This document shows positions 1 through 9,007 of a stretch of DNA of 64,000 nucleotides, piece after piece; within the stretch, counting starts at the first letter, position 1, and each line of letters opens with the position of its first letter. The DNA is from JALYXV01 sp963791545 (lineage in GTDB: Bacteria > Actinomycetota > Acidimicrobiia > Acidimicrobiales > Palsa-688). The stretch is from assembly GCA_963791545.1 (NCBI GenBank), contig CAWBSR010000001.1:1-64000 (forward strand), written 5' to 3'. The notes beneath the pieces were generated by a model. The model worked only from the letters and a program-made list of their open reading frames with translations. It was not told the origin of the DNA and ran no database searches. The position numbers were made by a program, and so were the translations under genes.

Positions 1-1102
1 CGGCGAACGAGTGGTAGAACTCCGGGCCCGACGACGTGCCGATCTCCGCGGTGTGCGCGCCGGTCAGGCTGAATTCTTGGATGCGATCGTTGCCGCTGTC
101 GGCGACCAAGACGTGTCCCGAGCTCACCGTGATTCCCTGGGGATAGCTCAGCGAATCGTCAGCGTGGCCGCCGGCATCAATCTGGTGGGCCCAGGTGTTG
201 AGGGGAGCGCCGTCCGTGGTGAGTTCGACAATGGCTTCCCGTTGAAAGTCGACAACGAGAACGTGTCCCTGCCCGTCGAGCGCCACCGCGGCCGGCTGGT
301 CGAACATCCCTCCGCCCGAACTCGGCCAGGCGGCAACGAATGTTCCGTCCTCGGTGAACTTTTCCACCCGCTTGTCGTAGTTGTCGACCACATACAGCGC
401 GCCGCCCCCGGCGGCGATGCCCGCCGGGGTCCCAAGGTTGCTGTGGCAGAAGGGCCGAAGGCAGAAGAGGCCGAAAGTGAACTCCCCGTTCCCTGAGCCT
501 TGGCTCCCGATCGTGCGCACCACTTTCCCGTCACTTCCGTATTCGACGACTCGGAAGTTGCCTATATCGGTGACATAGACGTTGTCGTGCTCGTCGAGCG
601 CGATGCTGCCCGGATAGTTCAGGCCGCCGGCGCCGCTATCGGGCCCCCCGAAGGCGCGAAGAGCCACTCCCGCCTCGTTGAGCTCGACCACCCGGTTGTT
701 TCCCTGGTCGACGACAAAGACATGACCGTGGCTGTTGTGAGCTATTCCGGTCGGGCTGGAAAAGTCCATGAGCGTCGCACCGCCCGAGCCTGAGCCGAGC
801 CGTCGCTCATGCGCCGGGTCATGCGGGTCCACCCGCACAACTTGATTGTGCCCGCTGTCAGCGACCCAAACCGCACCGTCGCTGGCAACGTCGACGGCCA
901 GCGGATACTTGAAGGCGGGCTGGTCCGGAATCGGCGCTCCTGCCAGCCGGGGGCTGTGGGCCTTGGCGCCGTCCGCGGCGGCAAGCTGGGGCACCGCGGC
1001 GTTGACCCCCACGGCCAACACCAAGGCGGCCACTATCGAGGCCTGCTTGTACCGCCTTGCCTCAATGCGCCGCCCCGAACGTCGTCCCCGAACGATGGTC
1101 AT
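1..1102 (-). CDS. Secreted NHL-repeat (beta-propeller) protein, 3' end outside window
   Basis: Reading from the ATG at 1102 gives at least 367 residues and runs off the left edge. A GGGAGGA ribosome-binding site lies 6 nt before the start. Residues 1-45 form a signal peptide: basic start, a hydrophobic stretch around ASIVAALVLAVGVNAA, and a likely cut after an Ala-rich site. The rest is a series of about 45-residue repeats with signatures such as VWVADSGHNQVVRVD, VFVVDQGNNRVVELN, VYVTDIGNFRVVEYG and LYVVDNYDKRVEKF, typical of NHL blades that fold into an extracellular propeller. Such proteins are usually binding or scaffold modules; no catalytic residues are evident. The ligand cannot be told from sequence. 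Confidence 0.85.
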   Translation of the reverse strand, partial: MTIVRGRRSGRRIEARRYKQASIVAALVLAVGVNAAVPQLAAADGAKAHSPRLAGAPIPDQPAFKYPLAVDVASDGAVWVADSGHNQVVRVDPHDPAHERRLGSGSGGATLMDFSSPTGIAHNSHGHVFVVDQGNNRVVELNEAGVALRAFGGPDSGAGGLNYPGSIALDEHDNVYVTDIGNFRVVEYGSDGKVVRTIGSQGSGNGEFTFGLFCLRPFCHSNLGTPAGIAAGGGALYVVDNYDKRVEKFTEDGTFVAAWPSSGGGMFDQPAAVALDGQGHVLVVDFQREAIVELTTDGAPLNTWAHQIDAGGHADDSLSYPQGITVSSGHVLVADSGNDRIQEFSLTGAHTAEIGTSSGPEFYHSFA

Positions 1103-1280
1103 GTGTTCCTCCCCCGGCAAAACAGCGACCCACGTCGTCGGCACACCGAGCCCCAGCCGCCAAATCGCCCCTCTCCCTCCCGGAAAGGATAACCACTCAG
1201 GCGAGACTGCGCTACCGTCGATGACCGATCACCCAGTGTACTCTCGTGACCCCTCGCATCCCTTTCTGTCGGTCAGGTAG

Positions 1281-1886
1281 CTAAGAGTCGCGGGCAACAT
1301 AGGTACTGCGCAGTGCCGGCGCGCTTCGGCCAAAGACGCTGCCCGCGCTGGCACACAGAGCACAGCCCGGGCCCGGCGTTTTTGAGGTTTGACTGGACGC
1401 GTAATCGGCGTTGCGTTGGCAGACTGGTGCCGTGGGCGAGGAGCGGGGCTCCCATAACATCCAGGCCTCGACCGCAGCGGCGTAGCGCCGAGGTGCTGTT
1501 CGGGAACGCTCGGGTTCGGCACCAGCGCCTGCTTGATAGATGACAAACCCACCCTCTCCGACGTCCTGAGGTATGGCCGTGGTGCTGTCCTTGGACTTCC
1601 GGCCCAAGCATGGGTTGGTAGACCGAAGGGAGCGCGCCATGTCCACTCCCTCGGCTGTGGAGGTTGTCCTCGCCGAGAGTGTCGACGCGGGACGGCGGTC
1701 GATGGCGCCGTTCCACACCCGTCGCGCCTGGTCATAGTCGTCGTCACCGGGCCGGAGAAGCACACCGGAGAAGCCGTTCAATGAGGCATCGAGAGTCGTC
1801 ATACGGACAAGGGTGAGCGAGCGGGCCGCCCGCCACCATCCCCGATTCCGGGGATCGCGGCCCTCCGCTCGGTCGACGGTGGTCAT
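1281..1886 (-). pseudogene. Remnant of a berberine-bridge-type FAD-binding oxidoreductase
   Basis: A stop-free frame of 201 codons starts at 1886, but only residues about 32-68 look like a known protein: LNGFSGVLLRPGDDDYDQARR followed closely by VWNGAIDRRPA, the N-terminal signature of FAD-linked oxidases of the BBE/6-hydroxynicotine-oxidase group. The FAD-binding core (R-G-G-G-H-N) and the substrate domain that should follow are absent, and the later residues look random. A full protein would be about 450 residues. The fragment diverges from the LuxR regulator at 1896 with 9 bp between; GAF-LuxR regulators are often placed beside such oxidoreductases, which supports a decayed target gene. 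That it is a pseudogene is an inference. Confidence 0.5.
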
Positions 1887-1895
1887 AATGGTGGT

Positions 1896-2996
1896 GTGGG
1901 GAAGGTGTCCGAGGAGGGGCTGGTAGCGGGGATCGACCGGGTCTGTCGGACCACGTCTGGGGCGGTGGCGATCGAACGCGCCGTGGCCGCCCGGTTACGG
2001 GCCGCGGTCAGCTTCGACGCCTGGTGTGTGCTGACAATCGATCCGGCGTCAGTGCTGCCCACCGGTGGCTTCCACGAGGAGGGCGTACCACACCACCAGT
2101 TGCCGAACCTGGTGGAGATCGAGGCGCGCGGTGAAGACGCACTCTCCTTCCCGTCCCTGGCTCGGGCCGACGCACGGGTCGCCACGCTGAGCCAGGCCAC
2201 CGGCGGCCGGCCGGAGCGCAGCCAGCGATACCGGGAGGTGCTCGCCCCGTCGGGTCTGAGACACGAGCTGCGGGCTACGTTCAAGACCGGCGCGGGCGTG
2301 TGGGGCGCCCTGGTCCTATTCCGTAGGTCGGACAGCGACGACTTCTCACCACGTGAAACGGCGCTGATCGACCGCTCGACCGCCGGTGTCGGAGCAGCTA
2401 TCCGCCGCGAGATGGTGCTCACCGAGATCGACAGAAGCGACGACCCCGACGGCCCCGGCCTTCTCGTCCTGGACGCTTCGCTGGCCCCGGTCCACGCCAC
2501 CGGCGGCGCCTTGCACTGGCTGGCACAAATCGATGACGGGGTAGACGCTGCCACCGGCCTGCCCTACGCGGTGATGACCGTCGCCCATCGTGCACTCGCC
2601 GACCCCGCAGCGCGTGCGCGTGGCAGGACCCGCACCCGGGCCGGCCGCTGGCTCACCTTGCACGCCGAGCGGCTGGCCGACGACCCCACCCACACCTCGG
2701 TGATCATCGAACCGACCCGCCCGGTAGAAATCGCCGAGCTCATCGCTGACGCCTACGGCCTGACCGCCAGAGAACGCGAGGTGGTACGCCTCCTCACCTC
2801 CGGATACTCACGCAGCGAGATCGCCCGACTGCTCGCTCTGTCAGGCCACACCGTCGACGACCACATCAAGCGGATCTTCGCCAAGCTCGACGTGAGCAGC
2901 CGGGCCGAGCTCACGGCGAAACTGTTCTTCGACCAACACGTCCCCCGCATCGCCCAGGAAGTGCCGATCGGCGGCACCGGCTGGTACATCCGATAA
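1896..2996 (+). CDS. LuxR-family transcriptional regulator with GAF-like sensor domain
   Basis: A 366-residue protein from a GTG start at 1896. The first about 180 residues resemble a GAF-type sensor domain, with SFDAWCVLTIDPASVLPTGG near the start and VWGALVLFRRSDSDDFSPRE near its end. A middle PAS-like section contains GLLVLDASLAPVHATGGALHW. The C-terminal about 65 residues are a LuxR helix-turn-helix: LTAREREVVRLLTSGYSRSEIA, then SGHTVDDHIKRIFAKLDVSSR. It is a cytoplasmic DNA-binding regulator; the signal is unknown. The neighbouring divergent FAD-oxidoreductase fragment was probably its target. No clear Shine-Dalgarno precedes the GTG, so the exact start is less sure than the gene. Confidence 0.85.
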   Translation: MGKVSEEGLVAGIDRVCRTTSGAVAIERAVAARLRAAVSFDAWCVLTIDPASVLPTGGFHEEGVPHHQLPNLVEIEARGEDALSFPSLARADARVATLSQATGGRPERSQRYREVLAPSGLRHELRATFKTGAGVWGALVLFRRSDSDDFSPRETALIDRSTAGVGAAIRREMVLTEIDRSDDPDGPGLLVLDASLAPVHATGGALHWLAQIDDGVDAATGLPYAVMTVAHRALADPAARARGRTRTRAGRWLTLHAERLADDPTHTSVIIEPTRPVEIAELIADAYGLTAREREVVRLLTSGYSRSEIARLLALSGHTVDDHIKRIFAKLDVSSRAELTAKLFFDQHVPRIAQEVPIGGTGWYIR

Positions 2997-3822
2997 ACGC
3001 ATCGAGCCGTCGCCAACAAGCGACGCGTGCGAGGCGAATTGTGGTCGGCCGTAGGAAGCGCACCCCATAATGCCAGGCCCAGGTGGCAGCTTGGGGTGCC
3101 CTATACCGCCGGCTAGGTGACGCACCCAATGGGGTTGCTGACCGCGATCAGGGTGTCGGCATGATTGCGGAGGCACGCGGACCCGGTTGATTCTCGGGAG
3201 GCCATGGTCCGCGTCAACACCCGCCAGGCGCTTGCCAGAGTTAGCACTCTCTCTAGAGGGGTCGCTCGGGAAATCTCCAATGAGTGCGTCCGCGATAGCC
3301 AAAGTCGACAGCAGATGGCTGCTCTGATATTGAGAAATGGCGATCCCACACGTCTTCCGAACACACTGGGCCGAGGGACGGATTCCCAGGGGGCCGAGGT
3401 AGCACATAACTGGCGTGTTCGGACGGTGACGCCGTGATTGTCCGTATCGTGCGCGATCTGTTTGGCAGCGCCGGGATGCGTTGAGGTGGGTGCGCCCGAT
3501 CTGACAGCGTTGGGCCAGCCGCTGGTAGCGCAGCAAGGTGATCAGCCGCTGCCAAGCGACCTGGCGTCGCGCACTTCACTGGACGAACGAACCGCTCCCC
3601 CCGTCCGACTGATCGACATTGCGCGCCAGCCCCCGAAAAGTGAGACGGACACGTCAGCCATCCACCATGCGATACCGAACCCCCCCCAACCCGCCGCAGG
3701 CCCTTGACCAGCCGACGCCGAGCCCGAGGCGTGATTCGACACAGCCTCACCACCGTTCCCTTGAGGGAGGACCAAGACGTCGAGGCCACCGTAGAGTTGG
3801 GCGGCAATCATCGCGGTCCGCG
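2997..3822. other. 826-bp stretch without a recognisable gene
   Basis: All frames here give low-complexity or broken translations without a family signature or a good ribosome-binding site. Because it lies next to a broken conjugation ATPase and a decayed oxidoreductase, it may be eroded sequence of a former mobile element. That is only a contextual guess. Confidence 0.4.
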
Positions 3823-4233
3823 ATGATCGGGGCGGTGACCTGGTTAACGGCCCTGGGGATCGCAGCATGCGGAGTGGGGATGATGCTCGGCGCCGTGTCG
3901 GTCGCCGCCGCCACGGCTGGCTTCGGGCGCTGCTCGACGTGCCGGCGCTACGGGCAGATCAGCCACGGCGACGGGCTCGTCCAATGTGGCCGCTACTGTT
4001 GCCGTCAGTCACAAGACGTCAGGCCCTGGACGACGTTTCCCCGGCACGCAGCAGGTGAGCAAGCCTGTTTGGTCCGCGGCGAACCCTGGGAGAACAGAAT
4101 GGCTTGGTTCGAAAGGATGGCCCACGCTTCGTCGACGACGACCAGGCGCCGGATGCCGTCGTCGCGCTGGAGGGCGGTTTGCAGCCAGGCGGTGGCACAG
4201 GTCATGAGCAGGCCCAAGGCGGGCGATGCGTAA
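3823..4233 (+). CDS. Possible small membrane protein with cysteine motifs (uncertain)
   Basis: From the ATG at 3823 the frame encodes 136 residues. The first about 32 residues are hydrophobic and could be a membrane segment (TWLTALGIAACGVGMMLGA). They are followed by a cluster of cysteines, C-S-T-C and later CGRYCC, reminiscent of a small zinc ribbon. The second half (after about residue 90) lies antisense to the VirB4 remnant and probably has no meaning. There is no clear ribosome-binding site. It could be a real small protein with a shorter true extent, or chance. No function is proposed. Confidence 0.25.
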   Translation: MIGAVTWLTALGIAACGVGMMLGAVSVAAATAGFGRCSTCRRYGQISHGDGLVQCGRYCCRQSQDVRPWTTFPRHAAGEQACLVRGEPWENRMAWFERMAHASSTTTRRRMPSSRWRAVCSQAVAQVMSRPKAGDA

Positions 4234-4995
4234 AGCGCCGACAGGTCGATGACGACCAGATGGCTGGTCAGGTCGATGCCCGGCGTGGTGGGCCCGTCGA
4301 ACATGCCGGCCAGATCGCCGCGTACCAACCGGCGCAGTTCCAAGGCCACCTCCCGGCCGTCGGCGGCCAGCGTCGCCACGTTGGTGTGGATGGAACGGGC
4401 CGCCTCCAGGTCGGGGACGAGGAGAGCATCGACGACCGCCGGCAGGGTCGGTTCCGCCGTCCGGGTGGCAACGGTGGCCATCGCCAGTTCAGCCGCGGTG
4501 CGCTCGGGGAAGAAAGGGGCCGCCCCAGCGATCCCGCCGCCAGCGAGCACAGCAACTCGCCCTGGCGGCGCCGGGCATCGCTGTCACCCTCGCCCGGGCC
4601 GGGCGTCTGAAGCGGGTTCAGGCGCACCGACCCACCCGGTCGGATCCGCAGCGACGTGGCCCCGGCCGCCTGGGCCAGGGGGCCGTACTCGCCCTTGGGG
4701 TCGACCACCCAGGCCTGGCGGCCGAAAACCTGCTGGCGCCATACCAGCGCCTTCACGAAGCTCGACTTGCCCCGCCCGATCTGGCCCAGCACCACCATGT
4801 TGGGGTTGGTCAGGGCTCCGGCACCGTAGAGCTCCCAGGCGTCGTAGGTGAAAGCGCCCCCAAAAGGTCCCGGCCGATGTACACACCTCGATCGCCGAGG
4901 CCGCCCTCGGCGACAAAGGGGGGATACGCCGCCTGTAGATGGGCGGTCGTGGCCCGATGGGCCGGCGGCGGACTCACCAGGTCCTCATCGTCGGC
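4100..4995 (-). pseudogene. Broken VirB4/TraC-type conjugation ATPase
   Basis: Successive frames read like an actinobacterial VirB4-type ATP-binding protein. First comes ATTAHLQAAYP and GGLGDRGVYIGRDLLG (about 4855-4985). A frame change at the G5 run near 4857 leads to GAFTYDAWELYGAGALTNPN, Walker A GQIGRGKSSF, and WVVDPKGEYGPLAQAAG. A second frame change near 4520 leads to HTNVATLAADGREVALELRR and Walker B RLVVVDEAWAILSN (about 4110-4150). An in-frame TAG lies at 4996-4998 on the 5' side, and the protein is cut off just after Walker B. A full protein would power a type IV secretion channel; this copy cannot be translated intact. The matching pilin/VirB6/SCO6880 operon is at 22.2-25.3 kb. Confidence 0.8.
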
Positions 4996-5068
4996 CTAGG
5001 CCACCGCCGTCAATACGGCGCGCCACCACGACCGGACTCTACCGTGCTCTGTCATATTTCCGAGTGTA

Positions 5069-5085
5069 TCATATCTTTCCATGAG
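5069..5085 (-). promoter_or_regulatory. AT-rich motif shared with the conjugation operon at 25294
   Basis: TCATATCTTTCCATGAG (plus strand) matches 15 of 17 bases with the sequence at 25294-25310. Both copies lie on the upstream side of minus-strand conjugation genes. On the minus strand this copy reads AAAGATATGATACACT, and the TATGAT could be a -10 element. It lies about 70 bp before the VirB4 remnant. Whether it is a promoter, an operator or a recombination scar is unknown. Confidence 0.4.
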
Positions 5086-5237
5086 GCAGCGGACGAGCCG
5101 GGCATCGAAGAGTGAGCAGACACGGTGAGCAGTACCGCGAATCTGAGCCGGGAACCCTGCGCGCATCTCAGCCGGCAGGCCGCGACGCCGGAGTCGTACC
5201 GGCATGCCGGCGTGCTGACGTTGCGTTGGCGACCAAG

Positions 5238-5266
5238 AAAAGGGGAGGGCCTCGGCCCTCCCCTTT
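5238..5266. terminator. Rho-independent terminator hairpin
   Basis: AAAA-GGGGAGGGCC-TC-GGCCCTCCCC-TTT: a perfect 10-bp GC stem flanked by A and T runs, so it could act in both directions. It lies between the PiT gene, whose minus-strand transcript ends at 5451, and the region of the VirB4 remnant. It most likely ends the phosphate-transport transcript coming from the right. Confidence 0.8.
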
Positions 5267-5450
5267 CATAGTTTGGCGCTTGCGGTGAGCGAAGGCGTAC
5301 CGTTTTCCGGCCGTCCAACCAACCGCCTTGGATGCCGGAGATCTGAATGGGCCCCCCGGGGAGGACGGCCTCGCCAAATGGTGGCAGCAGCCATCGAGCC
5401 CACCAAGCCGAAAAGCAGGAGCGAGCGGGGCCGGGGATCCATTACTCCAG

Positions 5451-6539
5451 TCAGGGGGCACCCGAAACCAGGACTGGCTCGGCGTCAGCGTTGTGGCGGG
5501 CACGGAACATGATTGCCGAGAACACGATCGCGAGCCCGAACACCAGCACCGTCCCGCCCGGAAGGCGCGTCAGGTACACCATGGCGGCGGCTACAACTGC
5601 GGCCGCGGGGAACGTGAATAACCATGCCACGAGGATCGACTGGACGACGCCCCACCGCACGGACGAGAACCGGCGAACGGCACCGGCACCGAGCACCGAC
5701 CCCGTCACGGTATGCGTCGTGGAGACGGGAAGACCGAAATGGGCGGTGACATAGAGGATCGCCGCGGTCGCGGTCTCCGCACCGAAACCCTGGTAAGGCT
5801 CGAGGCTCGTCAGGCGACGGCCTAGCGTACTGATTATCCTCCATCCACCGGAGTAGGTGCCCGCCGCCATCGACGTCGCGGCTGCCGCGATCACCCAAGC
5901 CGGGACGTGAAACTTCGACGTCGGATGGGCAGTAACCAGGGCGAGGGCGATGACGCCCATTGTCTTCTGGGCATCGTTCGTACCGTGGGCGAGCGCCACG
6001 AACGCCGCCGAGACAATCTGGGCACGGCGAAACCGGGAGTTCACCGTTTTCGGGCGGCTGTTACGGAATGCCCAAAGGATGGCGAGGACGATAAGGGCTG
6101 CTAATCCCATGCCGACGAAAATGGACAGCAGCGAAGGGACCAGGATCTTTTGGGTGACACCGTGCCACTGCACCACCTTCCAACCACCAGCGGCGATCCC
6201 GGCGCCGGCAACGCCACCGATCAGAGAGTGACTGGAGCTGGTGGGCAAGCCAATGAACCACGTGATGAGATTCCATACGATGGCGCCAACCACGGCAGCC
6301 AGAACCACCTTGGTCGTGACGGTGTGGCTGGCCACAATTCCTTTGCCGACCGTGGTGGCGACCTTGATGGAGATGAAAGCGCCGGCGAAATTCAAAAGGC
6401 CAGCCATAAGAACGGCCTGGCGCGGGGAAAGCGCCCGGGTCGAAACGGTAGTGGCAATAGCGTTGGCCGCGTCGTGAAAGCCATTGGTGAAGTCGAAAAA
6501 CAAAGCCAGCACCACTACTGCAACCAGGGTGAAGTTCAC
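5451..6539 (-). CDS. pit: Inorganic phosphate transporter, PiT family
   Basis: A 362-residue membrane protein from the GTG at 6539, chosen because GGAG lies 7 nt upstream and because a longer reading would overlap the gene before it. It carries both PiT signature halves: GFHDAANAIATTVSTRAL near the N-terminus and ALAHGTNDAQKTMGVIAL in the middle, plus the matching loops LPTSSSHSLIGG and LPVSTTHTVTGS. About ten hydrophobic segments are visible. The family imports phosphate (often as metal-phosphate) by cation symport with low affinity. It follows the PhoU-DUF47 gene with 25 bp between, an arrangement well known for PiT and its accessory protein. Confidence 0.93.
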   Translation of the reverse strand: MNFTLVAVVVLALFFDFTNGFHDAANAIATTVSTRALSPRQAVLMAGLLNFAGAFISIKVATTVGKGIVASHTVTTKVVLAAVVGAIVWNLITWFIGLPTSSSHSLIGGVAGAGIAAGGWKVVQWHGVTQKILVPSLLSIFVGMGLAALIVLAILWAFRNSRPKTVNSRFRRAQIVSAAFVALAHGTNDAQKTMGVIALALVTAHPTSKFHVPAWVIAAAATSMAAGTYSGGWRIISTLGRRLTSLEPYQGFGAETATAAILYVTAHFGLPVSTTHTVTGSVLGAGAVRRFSSVRWGVVQSILVAWLFTFPAAAVVAAAMVYLTRLPGGTVLVFGLAIVFSAIMFRARHNADAEPVLVSGAP

Positions 6540-6564
6540 GTCGTAGCTCCGTGGGCCAGCCGGG

Positions 6565-7914
6565 TCATGAGTTCTTGACCAGGATTCCCTCGACCACATC
6601 GGACACGTCTTCGATTGCGTTGAGGGAATCTTCCAGGGCTTGGATGATGTCTTTCCATTTGATCACCTCTAAAGCCTCGTACTCGCCACTGAACAGGCGG
6701 CTCATGCCCCGCCGGAAGACGGCGTCGCCCTCTCGTTCGAGATGCTCGATCCGCTCGAGGCGGTAGCGGGCTCCGTCTCGGCTTCGAAGGCACCCCATCA
6801 GGGCGACCAACTCATCAGCCATCGCGACACCGATGTCCGCCAACTCGCCGAACTCGGGCAGTGGTTGGTTTGCGTGCACAAGTTGGATCAACGATGCCGC
6901 CGAGAACACATCGTCGACTACATCGTCGATCGCCTCCGTGAGGGCGTGGATGTCCTCACGGTCATAGGGAGTCACAAAGCTTGCGTCGAGGCGGCGCAGC
7001 AAATCGACGGTAATCTGGTCACCGCGCCGCTCGTAACTTTTGATCTCCTCAAAGTGTTCGTCCAAGTCGCTGAAGTCCGCGATCAGCTTTTGAAGCGCTT
7101 CGGAGCATTCGCGGGCGTTCGTCGCGGCCGTCTGGAAGAGTTCGAAGAAACCTTCGTCACTTGGTACCAGCCGGAACCGGCTCAGACTGCGAAGGACACG
7201 CCGGAACCGCCCGCGCTTCTCGGTCGGGGCCGCCCGATCGATCGGCGGGCGCCGCACAGCTAGCTTCGGTGCCCCCAGGCGCCGGGGGGCGGCCATCACG
7301 TCGACCCTTCGAGCCAGGTTCACGGCGTGATCGCCAAGCCGTTCGTAGAAGCGGGCGATGAGGGCAAGCTCGACCGCCACCTCGGGGTCGGCGCCCGCGG
7401 CAACCCCGTCGCTGACCAGGTCAGCGGCCAACTCGTCGAGCTCATCGTCAGCGTCGCGGAGGCCGAAGTGGGCGTCGCGGGACCGTTGCCGGTACGCCGT
7501 GCCCGCCACTTGCCACATGCGCACCGCAACGTCGTTCATCCTCTGGATTAAACCCCGGCTTCGGGCTGACAGGTTGCCTCCGAGCGACCGAGCGGCCCGC
7601 TGGGCGATGTGTTCGGCGAGGTCGGCACTGCGCTCGAGCTCGGGGACGATCTGCAGCACCGCCACCAGGTTCTCGAGCTCCTCGGGCGACAGACCGGCGG
7701 CTGACAGCCGCTCCTTCACCAGCCCGGAAAGCTCCTCGCAGCGTTCGTCGATGCCGCGGTCATCGGCGATCACCTGATTGGCGAGCTCCACGTCCTGGTC
7801 AAGTAACGAGACGGTTGCCCGGGCGACACTCTCGACCACCAGAGCGAACAGAACCAGGACGGCGTCGTCCATGCGACGACTGAACTCAACGCGGTCGGTG
7901 AGGGAAGCAACCAT
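6565..7914 (-). CDS. PhoU-DUF47 fusion, putative regulator of the PiT transporter
   Basis: A 449-residue soluble helical protein. Residues about 15-215 are PhoU-like with two three-helix repeats (for example ERSADLAEHIAQRAARSL and FYERLGDHAVNLARRVD, where E/D residues bind metal). Residues about 240-449 match DUF47/TIGR00153: FFELFQTAATNARECSEALQ, SYERRGDQITVDLLRRL, YDREDIHALTEAIDDVVDD and WKDIIQALEDSLNAIEDV. DUF47 proteins are usually about 210 residues and encoded next to PiT, so this looks like a fusion with a PhoU-type domain. It precedes pit by 25 bp and is likely co-transcribed, giving local control of phosphate entry. Confidence 0.9.
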   Translation of the reverse strand: MVASLTDRVEFSRRMDDAVLVLFALVVESVARATVSLLDQDVELANQVIADDRGIDERCEELSGLVKERLSAAGLSPEELENLVAVLQIVPELERSADLAEHIAQRAARSLGGNLSARSRGLIQRMNDVAVRMWQVAGTAYRQRSRDAHFGLRDADDELDELAADLVSDGVAAGADPEVAVELALIARFYERLGDHAVNLARRVDVMAAPRRLGAPKLAVRRPPIDRAAPTEKRGRFRRVLRSLSRFRLVPSDEGFFELFQTAATNARECSEALQKLIADFSDLDEHFEEIKSYERRGDQITVDLLRRLDASFVTPYDREDIHALTEAIDDVVDDVFSAASLIQLVHANQPLPEFGELADIGVAMADELVALMGCLRSRDGARYRLERIEHLEREGDAVFRRGMSRLFSGEYEALEVIKWKDIIQALEDSLNAIEDVSDVVEGILVKNS

Positions 7915-8313
7915 CCTCGGACGCTATCCGACCGGCGAGCCGGAGTCGTCCCTCCCGCATGGGGCTACGGACCCCGCCTTTCGGTGGCCAACCCGGCAGC
8001 CGAGGGCAACGAACAGCCGCGCCCTGCGCCCCCCGGTCAGTCCGGGTTGGCGGGCGGCCCTGCCAGGCCGATCTGGCCGTCGTTGCCCATGGATGGCCAA
8101 TCGTAGACACATCGGGAAGAACATCGGGACAGATCCCAGGGACCTGGTCGCGGAAGTTCGCAATGCCGTCCGGCCATGCCCGAGATAACACCTTTGATCC
8201 GGCAGCGGCGGGGCGAGGGAGAGTCTAGGCAGGCGCTGGTTATGGCGCCGTTGGTCTGGGATACCCGGGATGAGCGACGGCGGGCGGTGGAGCCGACCAC
8301 GATCGCGGCGACC
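7915..8313. other. Upstream region of the phosphate operon; no gene seen
   Basis: About 400 bp between the start of the PhoU-DUF47 gene and a short plus-strand frame. Translations give no family signature. It should hold the promoter of the phosphate operon, but no convincing -35/-10 pair or Pho-box-like repeats could be picked out by eye. Confidence 0.4.
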
Positions 8314-8535
8314 ATGCGGTCCGATATGGACGGCGGCCGCCTACAATCGGACCCCGATCTTGTAGTTGTCGGCCTGAACTCAGAAAGGGCCGACAACGAA
8401 TCTCGGATCCGCGACGACATGATTCGGGTTGCCCATCACGCGGGAGCCTCAATCCGCCAACTCGCCGAGGTTTCGGGCCTGGGCCGCAAGATTGTCACGG
8501 CAATCGTCGCCTCCAACGCCCGCCTACAGGACTGA
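8314..8535 (+). CDS. Small helix-turn-helix protein (hypothetical)
   Basis: A frame of 73 residues from ATG 8314; ATG 8326 and ATG 8419 are other possible starts. Its last 40 residues read like a helix-turn-helix of the resolvase or sigma-region-4 kind: DDMIRVAHHAGASIRQLAEV followed by SGLGRKIVTAIVASNARLQD, with the A-G-A-S-I-R-Q-L-A first helix and G-L-G-R turn. Such mini-proteins are common in actinobacteria as DNA-binding orphans. An inverted repeat lies inside the frame at 8365-8397. Because the N-terminal half is uninformative and no good ribosome-binding site is seen, the gene call is tentative. Confidence 0.4.
   Translation: MRSDMDGGRLQSDPDLVVVGLNSERADNESRIRDDMIRVAHHAGASIRQLAEVSGLGRKIVTAIVASNARLQD
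8365..8397. repeat. 10-bp perfect inverted repeat, 13-nt loop
   Basis: GTTGTCGGCC at 8365-8374 and its complement GGCCGACAAC at 8388-8397. A possible -10 sequence TACAAT lies at 8342-8347, so the repeat could form a hairpin early in a transcript. It may also be an operator of the short HTH protein in which it lies. Confidence 0.55.
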
Positions 8536-9007
8536 TCGCCGCGCACGGCTGTTTGATCGCCGTATTAGTTCTGGAGAGCACACAGGTGCCGATCCCAAAG
8601 CAGGCGTTCGGGACGGATCCCTCTTGTTTGGCCCGCGTCGGTCCTGCGATGTGGTGGCCGATAACGCCTTCGAGCAGAGGGAAGGCGAACGCTCGCGTGG
8701 GGCCGAACTGGTCCGGGCTCGGGTCCAAAGGGAGCGGGACGACCGATCTACCACTTGCATAGTGACGACCGCCGGACGCACCGCACGCGACCGCCGATCC
8801 ACCGTCGATACGGGGCCCGGAATCGAGTGCTCTCACGCCTCGTCTCCGCCGGACTCGCGAACTTCGGATCACGAATGAGTGATGCGATAACCGCGTAGGT
8901 TGAGCGCTCGCGGCACTCTGGAGCGCCGACCGCTCTCGGCCGAGAAACGCATCGGATTCCGGCCGGGTTCACGAGTTCCTTTCGTAACGCACACAGAAGC
9001 ATCCGTG
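8536..9007. other. 472-bp stretch without a recognisable gene
   Basis: This lies between the short HTH frame and the convergent flavoprotein gene. No frame shows a family signature, and no RNA gene or clear hairpin with a T run was seen. Confidence 0.4.

Noticed and set aside
2841..3536. Minus-strand frame with a basic, HTH-like look
   Set aside because: Overlaps the LuxR gene and gives no family pattern; kept only as part of the gene-free stretch.
3253..3807. 184-codon minus-strand frame
   Set aside because: Random-looking composition, no ribosome-binding site and no domain.
4104..4120. GGTTCGAA-like string resembling a tRNA T-arm
   Set aside because: No acceptor stem or anticodon arm around it; it lies in the VirB4 remnant.
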